Of a DNA stretch of 64,000 bases, positions 1 through 11,155 are shown piece after piece; positions within the stretch are counted from its first letter, which is position 1; each line of letters begins with the position of its first letter. Position numbers and translations under genes: made by a program. A model generated the notes under the pieces. That model made no database searches and was not told the origin of the DNA. It saw only the letters and a program-made list of their open reading frames with translations. Source of the stretch: Acanthaster planci (lineage: Eukaryota; Echinodermata; Asteroidea; Valvatida; Acanthasteridae); assembly GCF_001949145.1 (NCBI RefSeq), contig NW_019091387.1, positions 1,524,276 to 1,588,275 on the forward strand, written 5' to 3'.

Positions 1-1060
1 AAAACACAACTAATGGGAGACCTGGTGTGCTTTGGAAACAATTTGCATTTTTGCACAGTAATGAATCACTTTCAAGGCCTGCATACTGCATGCAAAATCA
101 CCTTAGGGATGCCCAAGAAAAGCTTTTAACAGTAACATCAGAACATGGAGGTGCAAAACCTCTGTGGTTACAACAGGTTATTATTACATGTACATGTTAG
201 TTACCTTTTCATATGGTTAAAGTTTTTGTACACAATCCATACATGTGGGCCTGTGCACGATTTACTGCACAGTGTTGGGCAGTGAAGTGTACATTTCAAG
301 AATTGCTGACTCACATGACTTTGCATTTTTTGTGCTAAAATTAACTCATTTTTTCCTTGAGGCAAGGTATTGTGGCTTGCCTTCCTTTAACAGAGTTTTA
401 TGAATAAATTGCTGCAATTACATGTATCTGTAGAGTGAAGCCTTTGGATTTTTACTATTGGTTGATCACACTTTGAGTTTCAGGTTATTGTTAGTGGTAA
501 GTGTTGGACAACTGAACATGTACATGTTCACCCATCACCTGGTAATGTAGCCATCAGTAGCTACTGCCATACCTCCGTCTGGTATATTGTGTTTTTCATT
601 GGCCCAGAATGATCACATGCACATGCCCCAGCAGCGTACAGGAAAGCAGGGGCTGCTTACCACTGATTTTCAAATATTCCTTTGTCGCCCTTAATTTTCC
701 TTCGAAATTCATGTATTTATACATGTAAGTGAAGAAATCAAGGTAGAGATATGACTGACAGTTATGTGGGATGTGATGCTTTGAACACTCTTGGGTACAC
801 CTAGTGCCTTGAGTTTTCAAAATGTCATGTCCCACATCACAGCAGTCCGTAGTTGTTAATTGTCAGTCATGCATGGATACATGTACCTGGTCATGCAGAT
901 AGAAGGACCACAACCAATTATACATTATTCTATTGTGTAGTGTTTCACCCTTGTCAACTGACTGATCAATTGGTAAGAAGTCTGCACTAGTGCATTACTT
1001 CATAAAAAATGATTTACGTGCAGTGTACTTTAAAATGCTTGGTTTTCATATTCCTCAACA
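1..1060. other. 5' flank or leader intron of pirin, no gene seen
   Basis: AT-rich sequence with scattered ACATGTACATG-type runs. I see no open reading frame with family resemblance. The last bases before the pirin exon (CTCAACAG, ending at 1060) resemble a splice acceptor, so part of this stretch may be an intron behind an upstream non-coding exon. No convincing TATA box or initiator could be assigned. Confidence 0.4.
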
Positions 1061-1073
1061 GTGATTGTATCCT
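1061..1073 (+). other. PIR: Short 5'UTR segment after a probable splice acceptor
   Basis: The bases up to 1060 read TTCATATTCCTCAACAG, a reasonable acceptor. The following 13 bases contain the in-frame TGA at 1062-1064 that closes the reading frame before ATG 1074. This implies an upstream non-coding exon, although transcription could also begin inside this stretch. Confidence 0.35.
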
Positions 1074-1142
1074 ATGGTGACAACATTCCTTCACATCTTC
1101 ACACTCCTGATTGTCAGTCAGTCAGTCATTTTATCATCGGCT
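1074..1142 (+). other. PIR: Predicted secretory signal peptide of long pirin form
   Basis: The encoded residues are MVTT, then a hydrophobic run ([16 protein letters not shown]), then SSA before DHH. This gives a plausible signal-peptidase site after Ala23 (small residues at -3 and -1). The hydrophobic stretch is about 16 residues, typical of a cleaved signal. The following linker has an N-F-T glycosylation sequon at residues 46-48, directly before the second Met. Human pirin has no such segment. Confidence 0.55.
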
Positions 1143-1307
1143 GACCACCACTCAGAAGTACATATCGTCACATTGGAGAATCCACACAGAGTGGACATAG
1201 GGACTGCCAATTTCACTATGTCTAGGCACATCACCCAAGCTATTCTGAGCCAGGAGCAGGCAGAAGGTGTTGGGGCTCGTGTCAGGCGCAGCGTAGGCAG
1301 ACCTGAG
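1074..1307 (+). CDS. PIR: Pirin coding exon 1
   Basis: Codes 78 residues and ends in [14 protein letters not shown], the conserved start of the pirin N-cupin. The donor is GAG|gtatgt. An in-frame TGA at 1062-1064 lies just upstream, so ATG 1074 (context CCTATGG, weak at -3) is the earliest start in this exon. A second in-frame ATG at 1218 (A at -3) matches the usual pirin N-terminus. Confidence 0.9.
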
Positions 1308-4300
1308 GTATGTATAGGCCTTGATTTTTGACAGGACTTGGTTGTGTGTTAAACTGGAGCAGTGCAGGCCCAATCCCATGGGCTACTTTACGTACTATAT
1401 AAATGCTGCCTGTAAATGCATTGTAACATTAACCATGTGGTATTTCAAGCATTTGTCTTGCTGACACTTGCTTATTAAGCATTGGCATGCCATATTGTGG
1501 GGTTCTCTGCAAATTACTCATACACTGTATGTAGTGAGCTTTTTCTTTGCTGTGCTTGCTGTGTTGGCAGATGTACATGCACATGACATTAATGTTGGGC
1601 ACAATCAGTTGATCTGTGTGATCACTCATTTTTTGTGCTATCTCTTGATCTTATTGAAGGATTTGTTGATAATCTGGTCATCAGGCAATCTGGTTTCCCT
1701 TCTAACTCATGGCTGTTGAAGACTGTTACTAAAAAGGGAAGTGATTTAAGTCAGAAATTGCATACAGGATTGACTGATAGTGCCATGAGATTGTGCAATC
1801 GCGCTGATGGACTGATCATGCCCAACCGTAAGATGCACAAAATGGGCATGAGATAAACAAAAGGTAATATAAATTCCCATACATGTGCATTGGATGCGTC
1901 TTGTAGAGACTGATACTACTGTAAGTATCATACAATGTATGTTAGTATTTTTTATTCCAAACTGACCATCTTTTTTTAATTACTCAATGATCTCATTGCA
2001 GAGAGAACTCCCTCTTTTTGTACAGTATTGAAGCCATTTTTTCCCAGGTGTATTTTATCATGTGTCATTTTTTTAACAATATTTTTTGTACTAATGGCAT
2101 TCCGTAGCATTTTCAATGGTCTTTAAATGTTGGAATCTGCCAGCACTTGTAACATAATGCGTACATAACATACTGTACATGTATACATGTACATACATGT
2201 ATACGTGTATGTTAAGTTTTTGGTTGAGTGTGCCAAGGTTGCTTCAGTGGTCTTCCTCGTTGCTGTTTTGTCCAAAAACTTGCTCTTGTCATAAGGTGTG
2301 TACATAAGGTGTATATACACTGCCTTAAATGATATGCAAACAGGAGCACACATGATATGCATGTACATGTACAAATACGTCGACCCTGAACAATGCCATT
2401 ACTATTGGGAATAAAGCATCCTGTTGAAATGGGGCAGTGGAGATCGTGCATTTAACCACTGTCACATAAAAGTATTTATGGGAAGGTCATGTGAATAGGA
2501 CTGAAACCCAGAACCCTTATCCCTTCCCTCAGTATAATCCACAGCCTTTGTCTATGGTTACCAGTATGTACCTAAGAGTTTGTTGCAATGAAACTGTCTT
2601 CCATCCTTTATGCATGTCCTTTGGTCTTCATCAGCTGAGAAATCTGGACCCCTTCTTACTGTTAGATGAATTCAAAGGAAAGAAACCAGGTGGCTTTCCA
2701 GATCACCCGCATCGAGGATTTGAAACAGTAAGCATACTTTGTTTTCTCAAAGACATTTCTTTACGCCTGTCAAAATGGTTTATTATTTTTCTTGTACAAA
2801 CAAGACATGTTTCAAAGACCTATAAAGACAGTGTCATGTTCATCAGTTATATTTCTTCCCTACATGCATAACATTGAAAGCCTTGGCCAAATATAATATG
2901 CTTTTTCCATAAATGTGGCTTTCTGACAACAATTTATGGAACTAGTGTACATGTAGAAGTTTTTATTCCCATTCATAAATACCTTTTTCAGTCAGAGAGT
3001 TAAAAGAAGTTACTGTAATATATGATGGATTTCCAATGATTCTGTCAAAGAATTTTAATTTCATTTTCCCAAACAGCCTTGTCCATTTCATGGTATATTC
3101 CTTGTGCAAGTTGTCTGAAAGAATCTTCTTATATGGACTTAGCATGTGTGTAGCGAGCCGCATACACACAGACTCTTGACCAATCAGAATCAAACTGTCT
3201 TGTATCCAGGTGCCAGTGTACACAGTGGGCATTATCATTTCTCAGTGGGCATTATCAAATGTTAGTACACAGTCCAATTGAATGTGTTTGGATAGGAAGA
3301 CTGTCTGAGGTACATGTATTATGAATAAGGGATAAAGTGCAAAATGTTGAAAATCCATCTTTGCACCAGCATACTCCCCAAAATCAAAACTGAAGGAAGA
3401 AAGAAAGGAAGGGAAAATCATATTTACGGTAACTGGAGAACAGAACATTACTGTACAATGATATTTTGTCACAAGATCAAAACTCATGCCATGACAATTT
3501 TGGGTTCAACATTATTACAACAGCACTGCTCCTAGACCTGGAATTATATCCCATAAGCCTGACAGTCTTCAATCCTCCAATTTCAATATCATTTTACGTA
3601 CAGTACACCTATGGGATTATGGTTAATGGTTCAAACCGAATTAAGTGGATTGGTGTGCATCAAGCACTCTGAGAAAGATGTCTTGAGACAAAATCTCAAA
3701 ATCCTCTTGGCAGGTTCACCAGGAAGCCTCTGTAGCTCTCCCTTGAACCTAACTTCCTTCCATCTTCCAGTTTCCGTTGTAATATTTCTCACTCACGTTA
3801 GGCTAAGTTCAAGTATTTATTGAATATTATGTGCATACGTGTATTTCTTGAAACCAAATAAAGAGTTCTTGAACCAATGTTTTGTCAGGTATCCTACATG
3901 CTGTCAGGCAAGTTTGCCCATGAAGACTTCGCTGGTCATTCGGGCATCATTGGCCCTGGTGATCTGCAGGTGAGTAGCATACTAACACGTTTATTAATCC
4001 AGTGAGCCATTTTGTCCCCATATTGTATCCCTGCTGCATGTTGCACTCAATTCTAAAGAGATGATTCATGGAAAAAAATTATGGGAAACTGAGCAATTTG
4101 ACTTCCTCTGAGAACTGCCAGAAAGGTGAACCTTGAAGGAAGTGGATTTTCATTGAAGAAAATGTATGAATTTTGTTATAATTCATTTGCAACTTGAATT
4201 TTTGCACTGTGTTAGACCAGCGTCCTCATGCAGAAGCATACAGGACAAAGGCTGCCACAGGTTTAAATGGGCCAGAGCCAGGAACACTTGCATCTGTGAC

Positions 4301-7300
4301 CGCAAATCGCTATTGCACGACTGTATATAACAGACTTTTTTGGTGGACCCTGTCATGTTCGTTATAGTGGCATTCCACTGTATGTATTACAACTCTAAGA
4401 TAGCACTAGCCTTTCATGGCAATAATTTTCAGATGATGCACAAATCCAAACACACATAAAAAACAATGAGATAAGACGACCCTCAGACTGATCTTAAGTT
4501 AAGATGAGTTCAGCTGTGTTGCTATGGAAGTTAGGCGTTGTTGAACACGTCATACGTTTGGTGAAATCAATCCGAAGACAAGTCACAAGTGAAGACAAGT
4601 TACCCTTCCTAAGAGGTATCTTCCTGGTTAGCCCTAAAACAGTCCTTGCCAGTAGCCTTCCAGGGTGGATGGTGCATTTTCCTTCTCTTTTAATGCCTGT
4701 CCTTTTAACTGCTGCTTTCCATACCACTTACTAACTAAGTGGTCTGGAAGGTAGACCATAGTAACATGTACTGCATTTGTTAGCACCACTGCATGGTGTA
4801 ATGGGTTCTAGAAAACCTGGAACAGTGTGCATGTAGTCACCAACAGCACATCTAAATGCAGGGTTTCTGACCAACTTCATAAAGAACTACTCATTTGAAG
4901 CTGTTTGCATTGAAATTGCTTCCACTGTCTGCCAAAATAGTGATGCCGAACTTCTTGCTTCTCTCTAAGAGGGGATATGTTAGCTGTTGTGGCTTGTTTG
5001 TTGCCCATTATTGCCAGTGACACTGCACTCGGAGACATTGCTGTTAACATGAGGATGTTCACTGCTGCATATTTAAGAGAAAAGAAATGTAAAAATGACT
5101 GAATTTCATAATTAAAACCTAATTTCACAATCTTTATATCTCATGTTTATTATTTTGTATGTTCTTGATAGATATTAAAATTAGAGGGAAACAGAGAATG
5201 ATTGGAATAGTGCAAAGGGGCAGTTCAGAGCAGTCCAATGTGAATGCTTTTTACATGCGTATTAAATATAGAATAAGATGTTGCCGCAGGAATTGAGTCC
5301 ACACACAAGAACCTTATACTCTTGAATCATTGGAATCTGTCAGCCAGTAGTATTTCCTTCCCACCTATATGTCAGTTCTGTCAGAGTTATCAAGTCGAGA
5401 TATCATGTACATGTACGTGTAGCCACCTGGGGTGATAAGTACATGTGCACAAAGTATCTTGTAATAATGGTAACATACATATAGGTTAGGGCTAGTCATG
5501 GTGACATCATGGTAAGAAGTTTAGAACACAAAGGCAGAGTGGCCAGAAATGTCAGTCTGTGTGGTGGAGATCTCCCTAGAGCCAATCTGATATCAATCAA
5601 GTCAGTGATGGCATGATTAGTATACAGCACAGCTGGTTGAATGGATACAGAAACAAGAGAAAATCATAAAAAAAATTGCATTGCAAACAGAAACTACAGA
5701 AACATACAGGTCGCACGCTAGCTTCCATCATAGCTGCTTCTAGCCATTGTTGGTTTTTTGCTATCTTTTATTAGTGGTGTGCGTTTATGGGTATGTTTGG
5801 AAGTGAGTACCAGTTTTATGTCAATACTGGGTACCTGTGTACCCTCAAAATATAAAGAACACTTAACAAATGGCATTGCATGCAACCTGAGCAGACCATG
5901 TGCCTGAAAGAGGGCTCTTCTTTCATACATAGGAAGCAGCACATTGTTCTAAACGTCAGAGGGGAATCCCCTCCGCCATTGTATTAAAAGAAATCGTTAC
6001 CTTCAGTTTGCAACAAAATTAGCTCTGTCGATCTCTGAACCTGGGTTTTCAGCAGCATAGTGATTTTTCAGCCCTTCACTATAAAGTTTCTCATAGAATT
6101 AATTTTTTTATGGTTACCCAGCCCGAAAAATAGAACCGGGTTTTAAAATTGATGGGCAGGTACCTAGGTAGCCGAGTGCCTGGCACAGGCCTATCTATCA
6201 AGCCCTGCCTAAACATTCCATTGGGGGGCTCTTATGTGTTAGGGACCACTGATATTCACACCTATCTATATCCTTGCGGTAGGAGGATATTTCCTTTCAA
6301 CTACTGTCGTTATTTATGCATTTCAGTACATGAAAGTACTACTTTTAAAACCCTTACTATTATTTTCATAACACAGTGGATGACTGCAGGTCGAGGCATC
6401 GTCCACTCTGAAATGCCAGCCACTGAGGACATGTGCCATGGCTTGCAACTATGGGTCAATCTAGCCAGTGAATTCAAGATGGTGAAGCCAGAGTACCAGG
6501 AGTTATTGAGTAAACATATCCCCGAGGTGGAGAAAGATGGAGTCAAAGTAAGGGTTATCGCTGGAGAAGCACTCGGCAAGAAGGTAAGATGGTCACTGCT
6601 CACCTTAGCTGCTGATGTATCGGTGAAGCTTAACTCGTTGGTTGTTCAGATCTTGACGGCCAATAATCTGTACGATTTCTTGTGATGAAATGCTGGCCTA
6701 GAGAGGTATTTGTCTTCAAACCTCAGGGCAGCATATTTGCGTTAGATGTTGCGTTGCCTAAGCTATCAGTACAGGTATAGTGGTAGAAAAGCCCCGCCCA
6801 AATTACTTGGCTGTAACTAGAGATAACTCATCTGCCTGTTGAAGCTGTTACCTACTGTAGCTATGGATATTTCACCCAACAGACATCAGTGATTTCCAGC
6901 CGTAGCCAAGTAATTTGGAAGTGGCTTTAGATGTCCATTTTGAAATGACAAAGAGGGTCATTTTTGATATGAATGTCTGTATAACCTTAAGTTTATGCTT
7001 TTTACAATAGCAGAGACTTAACATCTTTTTTTTCATGTTTGCAGTCCAAGGTTCGTACCAGAACACCTACCTCTTACTTGGATTTCACGCTTCAGAAGGG
7101 GGCTGTCTTAGATCAACCCATCCCTCAAGGCTGGACAGCTTTTGTCTATGTGCTGTCTGGAAAGGCCTTCTTTGGTGAGTAATATGCACAGACAAATGCT
7201 TTGCTGTAGCTGACATATGGGGTACGAGTTGGCCAACTCTGTTCTGTTGAGATAGAAGGTTTGCCCCAATGATGCAGTTGTATTCTCTTGATATTAAGCA

Positions 7301-8865
7301 CAAACATATACCTGAATCATGTTGTTTATTGAAAACGTCAGAGAAGAAATGTAGGCCTATGATAGTCCCATCAGTCTCAAACTCATTCATCATACATACA
7401 CTGTTTGAAGCAAAAGATGACGAGTCCTAAATATGTACCGTGTTGGTAGATACAGCTAGCATCATCCTATTTATCCATGATGGTTTGTAATACCTCAGTG
7501 TTCACTGGGCCTCTAAATACTTAGTCACGACTTAAAGTGTACAGTTTGCTTTAGTTTTAAACCATAAGTTTCAGGAACTTTTTGATTTCTCGAATTTGGT
7601 ACAAAGGAACTGGTGAGAAGCAAAGACAAGGTGAACCACACCACACACTGGTGCTGAGTGATGGGGACCATGTACATGTTGAGAATAAGGTAATGGCAGT
7701 TGAGGACTGAAGGCCCTGACTACATGTTGACTCTTAGTAGGCCAGATCTGCATCTCAAATGACTAATTTACATTGGCATAAGTTCATTTCAAATAATAGA
7801 TTGGTAAATTTTCACATGTCTTTGGGGGAGGGAGGCACTGATCTGTTAAGTAGTTGAATTCATCAACATCTTATTGACTGAGTTCAAGGCAAAACAGTGA
7901 ATGAATTTAAAGTTACTGCACAAATATCATACATTTTCACATGTACTGTTGGCTTTTATCGAGTTTGTACAGTTTTTTACAGTCATTGCAGAGGATTTGC
8001 TCCATCTCCTGATTAATGATTTTACCAGTCCACATTCAGTGGTAGTATCTTCTTAGTTTGGGGCTTTTTGATTCCCTACAGGCTTCAGAAGCCTGTCACT
8101 TTGTGCTGATATCAGGCCAGCCTATAGGGGAGCCCATTGTACAGCATGGTGAGTAGTCTTCAAAGGTAGCTTTTTTGTTTCTTTGAAAATGAGACAAGGA
8201 AACAGAGTTTGATTAGGAGATTATGTACCCCATGAATTCAAAAATTAAATTGGTGTGAAATATTTTACGGCTTTGAGGTAGAAAAAATGAGCATCTTACA
8301 AACACTGTTTATGAATTAACAATGGGAATTTTTACCTCACAGTATGCTTGGAGTTTTTGTAATTGTTCTGTTAATTTTTAACTGAAAAAATTTTAATTAA
8401 CACATTAATATTAAACATTAATATTAAACAAATTCATTTACAATGATCTACCTGGATTTCATTTTGGGTAATTCAAGCCAATAAATCTGACTTATTGGAA
8501 TCAAGATATTGTAGAAGAAAAACATGCCATCTGATTCCAAGTTTGTTTGAAATATATTCTTCACTGTTCTCTCTTCCTGGGCTTGAAAGCAGTGGTTGTG
8601 GCTGTGGATGATACTGTAAAAGAATCCTCAGTTGCGTGACCAATTGTAGTCATTTGCCAGTGTGTTTTATGAATGAACTCCTTTGGAATGACTGTCTTGA
8701 CATGTTACATGTATGTTGTGTCATTTACATTCTCAATCCACTGCAGGACCCTTTGTCATGAACACTCAGGATGAGATTCTTCAGGCCATCTCAGATTACC
8801 GCAGTGCGGTCAATGGCTTTGAGAAAGCTCGCACATGGCGCTCCAAGATGGGTAGTACGTTCTAA
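1074..8865 (+). CDS. PIR: Pirin, eight coding exons, with N-terminal signal-like extension
   Basis: Bicupin iron protein of the pirin family. In mammals pirin is an Fe-binding nuclear protein that modulates NF-kB/Bcl-3 transcription, and related proteins have quercetin 2,3-dioxygenase activity. The spliced product is 337 residues from ATG 1074, or 289 from the in-frame ATG at 1218; human pirin is about 290. Exons are 1074-1307, 2635-2727, 3889-3969, 6377-6583, 7045-7174, 7607-7689, 8082-8148 and 8747-8865, all with GT-AG borders. Introns 1-4 and 6 are phase 0; introns 5 and 7 are phase 1. The N-cupin ligands are present: two His in [11 protein letters not shown] (residues 102 and 104 of the long form), and His146 and Glu148 in [10 protein letters not shown]. 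The C-terminal pirin domain runs through [19 protein letters not shown] to [13 protein letters not shown] and the TAA at 8863-8865. No frameshift or stop is seen, so the gene looks functional. The unusual feature is the first 48 residues. Confidence 0.96.
2167..2210. repeat. ACATGTAC-type palindromic simple repeat
   Basis: Alternating TACATG/CATGTA units in pirin intron 1. Similar short runs recur at about 5405, 20905, 24103 and 49465. These self-complementary 6-mers are abundant across the window. Confidence 0.7.
2635..2727 (+). CDS. PIR: Pirin coding exon 2
   Basis: 31 codons, beginning [15 protein letters not shown] and ending in HPHRGFET. The acceptor is ttcatcag|CTG and the donor ACA|gtaagc. 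It carries two of the four Fe ligands (His102 and His104 in long-form numbering). Confidence 0.93.
3223..3257. repeat. 20-bp tandem duplication in pirin intron 2
   Basis: CAGTGGGCATTATCA occurs at 3223-3237 and again at 3243-3257. No coding or regulatory role is apparent. Confidence 0.7.
3889..3969 (+). CDS. PIR: Pirin coding exon 3
   Basis: 27 codons, from [19 protein letters not shown] to PGDLQ, between ttttgtcag and gtgagt. It matches the pirin segment between the first and second ligand pairs. Confidence 0.93.
3970..6376 (+). other. PIR: Pirin intron 3 (2.4 kb), nothing further recognised
   Basis: The longest intron of the gene. The short ORFs inside show no family resemblance. Short ACATGTAC runs are present; no other structured element was found. 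Confidence 0.6.
6377..6583 (+). CDS. PIR: Pirin coding exon 4
   Basis: 69 codons, beginning [18 protein letters not shown] and ending [10 protein letters not shown], between cataacacag and gtaaga. It supplies the last two Fe ligands (His146 and Glu148). Confidence 0.94.
6787..6929. mobile_element. MITE-like inverted repeat in pirin intron 4
   Basis: The left arm at 6788-6812 (starting AAAGCCCCGCCCAAATTACT) is repeated inverted at 6905-6929, with about 22 of 25 positions paired. The middle is about 92 bp and non-coding. The size and architecture fit a non-autonomous DNA transposon; no clear target-site duplication was found. Confidence 0.55.
7045..7174 (+). CDS. PIR: Pirin coding exon 5
   Basis: 43 codons plus one base. 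It starts [19 protein letters not shown] and ends [10 protein letters not shown] followed by a split Gly codon, between gtttgcag and gtgagt. This is the start of the C-terminal cupin. Confidence 0.93.
7607..7689 (+). CDS. PIR: Pirin coding exon 6
   Basis: Two bases complete a Gly codon, then 27 codons run [20 protein letters not shown] through VHVENK, ending at the donor gtaatg. The acceptor ggtacaaag| has a poor pyrimidine tract. The better-looking upstream tttcag| at 7574 would put a TGA in frame, so 7607 is preferred. Confidence 0.85.
8082..8148 (+). CDS. PIR: Pirin coding exon 7
   Basis: 22 codons plus one base, reading [20 protein letters not shown] then QH and a split Gly, between ttccctacag and gtgagt. 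Corresponds to HFVLIAGEPL..EPVIQHG of known pirins. Confidence 0.93.
8747..8865 (+). CDS. PIR: Pirin coding exon 8 (terminal)
   Basis: Completes Gly, then 38 codons from [20 protein letters not shown] through [13 protein letters not shown] to the TAA at 8863-8865. The acceptor is tcaatccactgcag. The C-terminus is the normal pirin end. Confidence 0.95.
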
Positions 8866-10200
8866 TCTATCTGAAAGTTCAAGATATGACAAGCCGGAGT
8901 ACATCTCCCTGCATGTGCAAACCAGGTAGAGGTAGGGTTTATGTTGCTCAGTGTCATCATGTTGGTTTGTATTTATGACTGTTTATTGCTTTCTACAAAG
9001 TGGCTTTCGTGATGGAAAGGTTAATGGTTGGAAATTGAGCTGGTGTCTTCTGCTTGTAGCAGGTGCCAGTCCAAGCTTATATATGGGCAAAAAGAGGTAC
9101 AGAAATGACTGTCTAAATGGTACGTTAGGAATGTCTTGCTTGTTGCATTTGAACTGTTACATATTCAAGAAGATGTATTCAAAACATAAGCAAGGTGCTT
9201 TCTGGTGTCAAGAAATATTGAATGTTTGAGATTAGTTGAAGGGATGTCACTGTTTCATGCTAATGCGAGGAGTTTATGAAAGCAGGATTCTCAGCTGGTT
9301 CCTATTTTACTACTCAGCATGGAAAGCCTAGGTTTAGTCTTGAAATCAAACAGTCATGAGTTATACACACAGAAATACTGGAGTATGTCATTGTAAGTTT
9401 GTTAAAGAATCATAGGCTTAATAGATATAACACGCCACATTCGTGTACACTGTTAGCCATGTCTGAACACTCTGAATGACAATGATCACAATGTTGTATT
9501 GGGTCCGCAATGTACACAACATGACAGTACATGCTTCTCTTGATACACAAGAAATGCCTGAAATATCACACACAACAAAAGCTTGGCAAGAATACACGTA
9601 CATAGATATGGTATCTAGGAAAGCAGCCACTGAGAGGTACACTGGACAAAAGTATTAAAATCCATCAGAAGAACCACAGGCATATGTGGGGACTGCATGA
9701 GGCAAACAAGGGTGGTAGCTCAACTGTACAGATAACAGTGCTCGCTGGCTAACTGGGCACTCGCTCCTCCTCACACACATCACACACTGGCAGTCATCCC
9801 TGAATGCCAAACACAGCCACCAACTTAGCCAATTAACCAACCCAATTGAAGAATACATAGCCTGAAATCTAACCGCTTCTTCCCAACTTACAAATAACAC
9901 AGTTCATCTTATATCTAAGCTCAACGTTCCAACAACTATTACTCGAAGGCATGCACTGTCCATGCACAAAAACTACATGCGGCTTCACTGTGCATACATG
10001 ATACAATGTAGTCATGAAACTCTTGCATTTCAAGACAATGCTACCTTATATTGCCAACAATTTTCTTTTTTTACTACTACTGACACCTTTCAAAACTAGC
10101 ACCAAGATTTCCCATGATAAAATGCAGACAAAGTATGACAGAAAATTAGTAGATGTTATCCACCAATTTTAAACAAGTTGTAGTAAAAATTATCTCAAAA
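8866..10200 (+). other. Pirin 3'UTR and downstream flank
   Basis: No coding similarity. No AATAAA was found in the first 1.3 kb after the stop. The best poly(A) signal variant I see is ATTAAA at 9654-9659. The remainder before the pogo-like element at 10202 is unremarkable AT-rich DNA. Confidence 0.45.
9654..9659 (+). promoter_or_regulatory. Possible variant poly(A) signal ATTAAA
   Basis: Common non-canonical polyadenylation hexamer about 790 bp after the pirin stop codon. It is the only good candidate seen, but hexamers occur by chance. Confidence 0.2.
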
Positions 10201-10201
10201 T

Positions 10202-10235
10202 TACCATAATTTTCAGAATATAAGGTGCGGCTTAT
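10202..10235. repeat. Probable terminal inverted repeat of the pogo-like element
   Basis: Begins at a TA dinucleotide and continues into the ATAAGGTGCGGCTTATA block. It lies about 300 bp beyond the transposase stop. It looks like Tigger-type termini as I remember them. The partner terminus is not present because the 5' half of the element is gone. Confidence 0.5.
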
Positions 10236-11155
10236 ATGTTGATTTTGCCTGTGAAAATGGTCGGAGGGGCTTGTATTGAAGTCTCTTTCTTTTGAAAATG
10301 TGCAGTTTCTTTTTTGTTTAATTATTGGGGCATAAAACGGGACCTATTTTTCCTATCTATTTTCAATCTTGGGGCAAGAGACATGGGGCCTCTTCCTACT
10401 TATTTTTCTTTATTAAGATAAAAGGGATCTTTTTCTTTTTTTATTGGAGGAGAGCACTGAGTTCTATCTCTTTTAAAGATGTGGTAGCTCTGAAAAGAGC
10501 TGTTGGTTTTGATTGGACGGAGTAGTTGATTCACAAGTGGAATCCTTCGAAGTCGCTCTCTTCGCTGTCGCTGTGGAAAAGTTTGGCCAAGTCCGCTTCC
10601 AACTCGACCGAGTCCTCTACGTCAGACTCCCCTGTCTCTTCCCCTGTAATGATCTTGGCCTTGATGAAGCCGTTGATGATGGTCTATGGCTTCACAGCTT
10701 TCCAGGCAGCGACGATCCAGTTGCACACCTCAGCATGCGTGGCCCGCTGCATCCGTCCGGTCTTGGTGAACATGTGTCCAGCCCCTCAGCCATCCTCTCC
10801 TCCCAGGCCTTTCTGATGTGGAGTTTGAAAACTCGGTTGACTGAAATGTCAAGCGGCTGTAGTTTCTTCATGGGGCCACCACGGATCACTGCTAGTGTTG
10901 TATTGTGCTGAGTGTGAAACATCTTCTTGACGCTGTCTTCCTTGTGGGCTGTCATCGAGTCGAGTACGAGTAGAGAAGTCTTGTCGAAGAAGGCATTGGG
11001 GCGGCCACTATAGCACTGCTGTGCCTACTCGTTCATGATGTTAGTGTTCATCCACCCTTTTTTGTTGCACACCACTGCAACACCTGCAGGCATCTTCTCT
11101 TTGGGGGGCGTGGTCCTCTTGAAGATGACCGTAGGCTTGAGTTTCTTCCCGGGAT
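10202..11155 (-). pseudogene. Degenerate pogo/Tigger-like (DDE_1) transposase, 5'-truncated
   Basis: Reading the minus strand from 11155, the segment shows GKKLKPTVIFKRTTPPKEK, then KKGWMNTNIMNE, a TAG, then NAFFDKTSLLVLDSMTAHK. The Asp in LLVLDSMTAH matches the second catalytic Asp of pogo-type DDE transposases. Next come KKLQPLDISVNRVFK and KAWEERMAEGL. After a frameshift it continues FTKTGRMQRATHAEVCNWIV, a second TAG after AWKAVKP, then TIINGFIKAKIITGEETGE and an acidic tail to a TGA at 10531. The element end near 10202 (TA, then CCATAATTTTCAGAATATAA) resembles the terminal repeat of Tigger-like elements. The N-terminal DNA-binding part and first catalytic Asp are missing; the sequence switches to hAT at about 11155. 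At least two stops and one frameshift make it inactive. Confidence 0.85.

Noticed and set aside
10513-10911. 132-codon plus-strand ORF.
   Set aside because: It is the antisense of the pogo-like transposase, whose minus-strand reading gives the conserved motifs.
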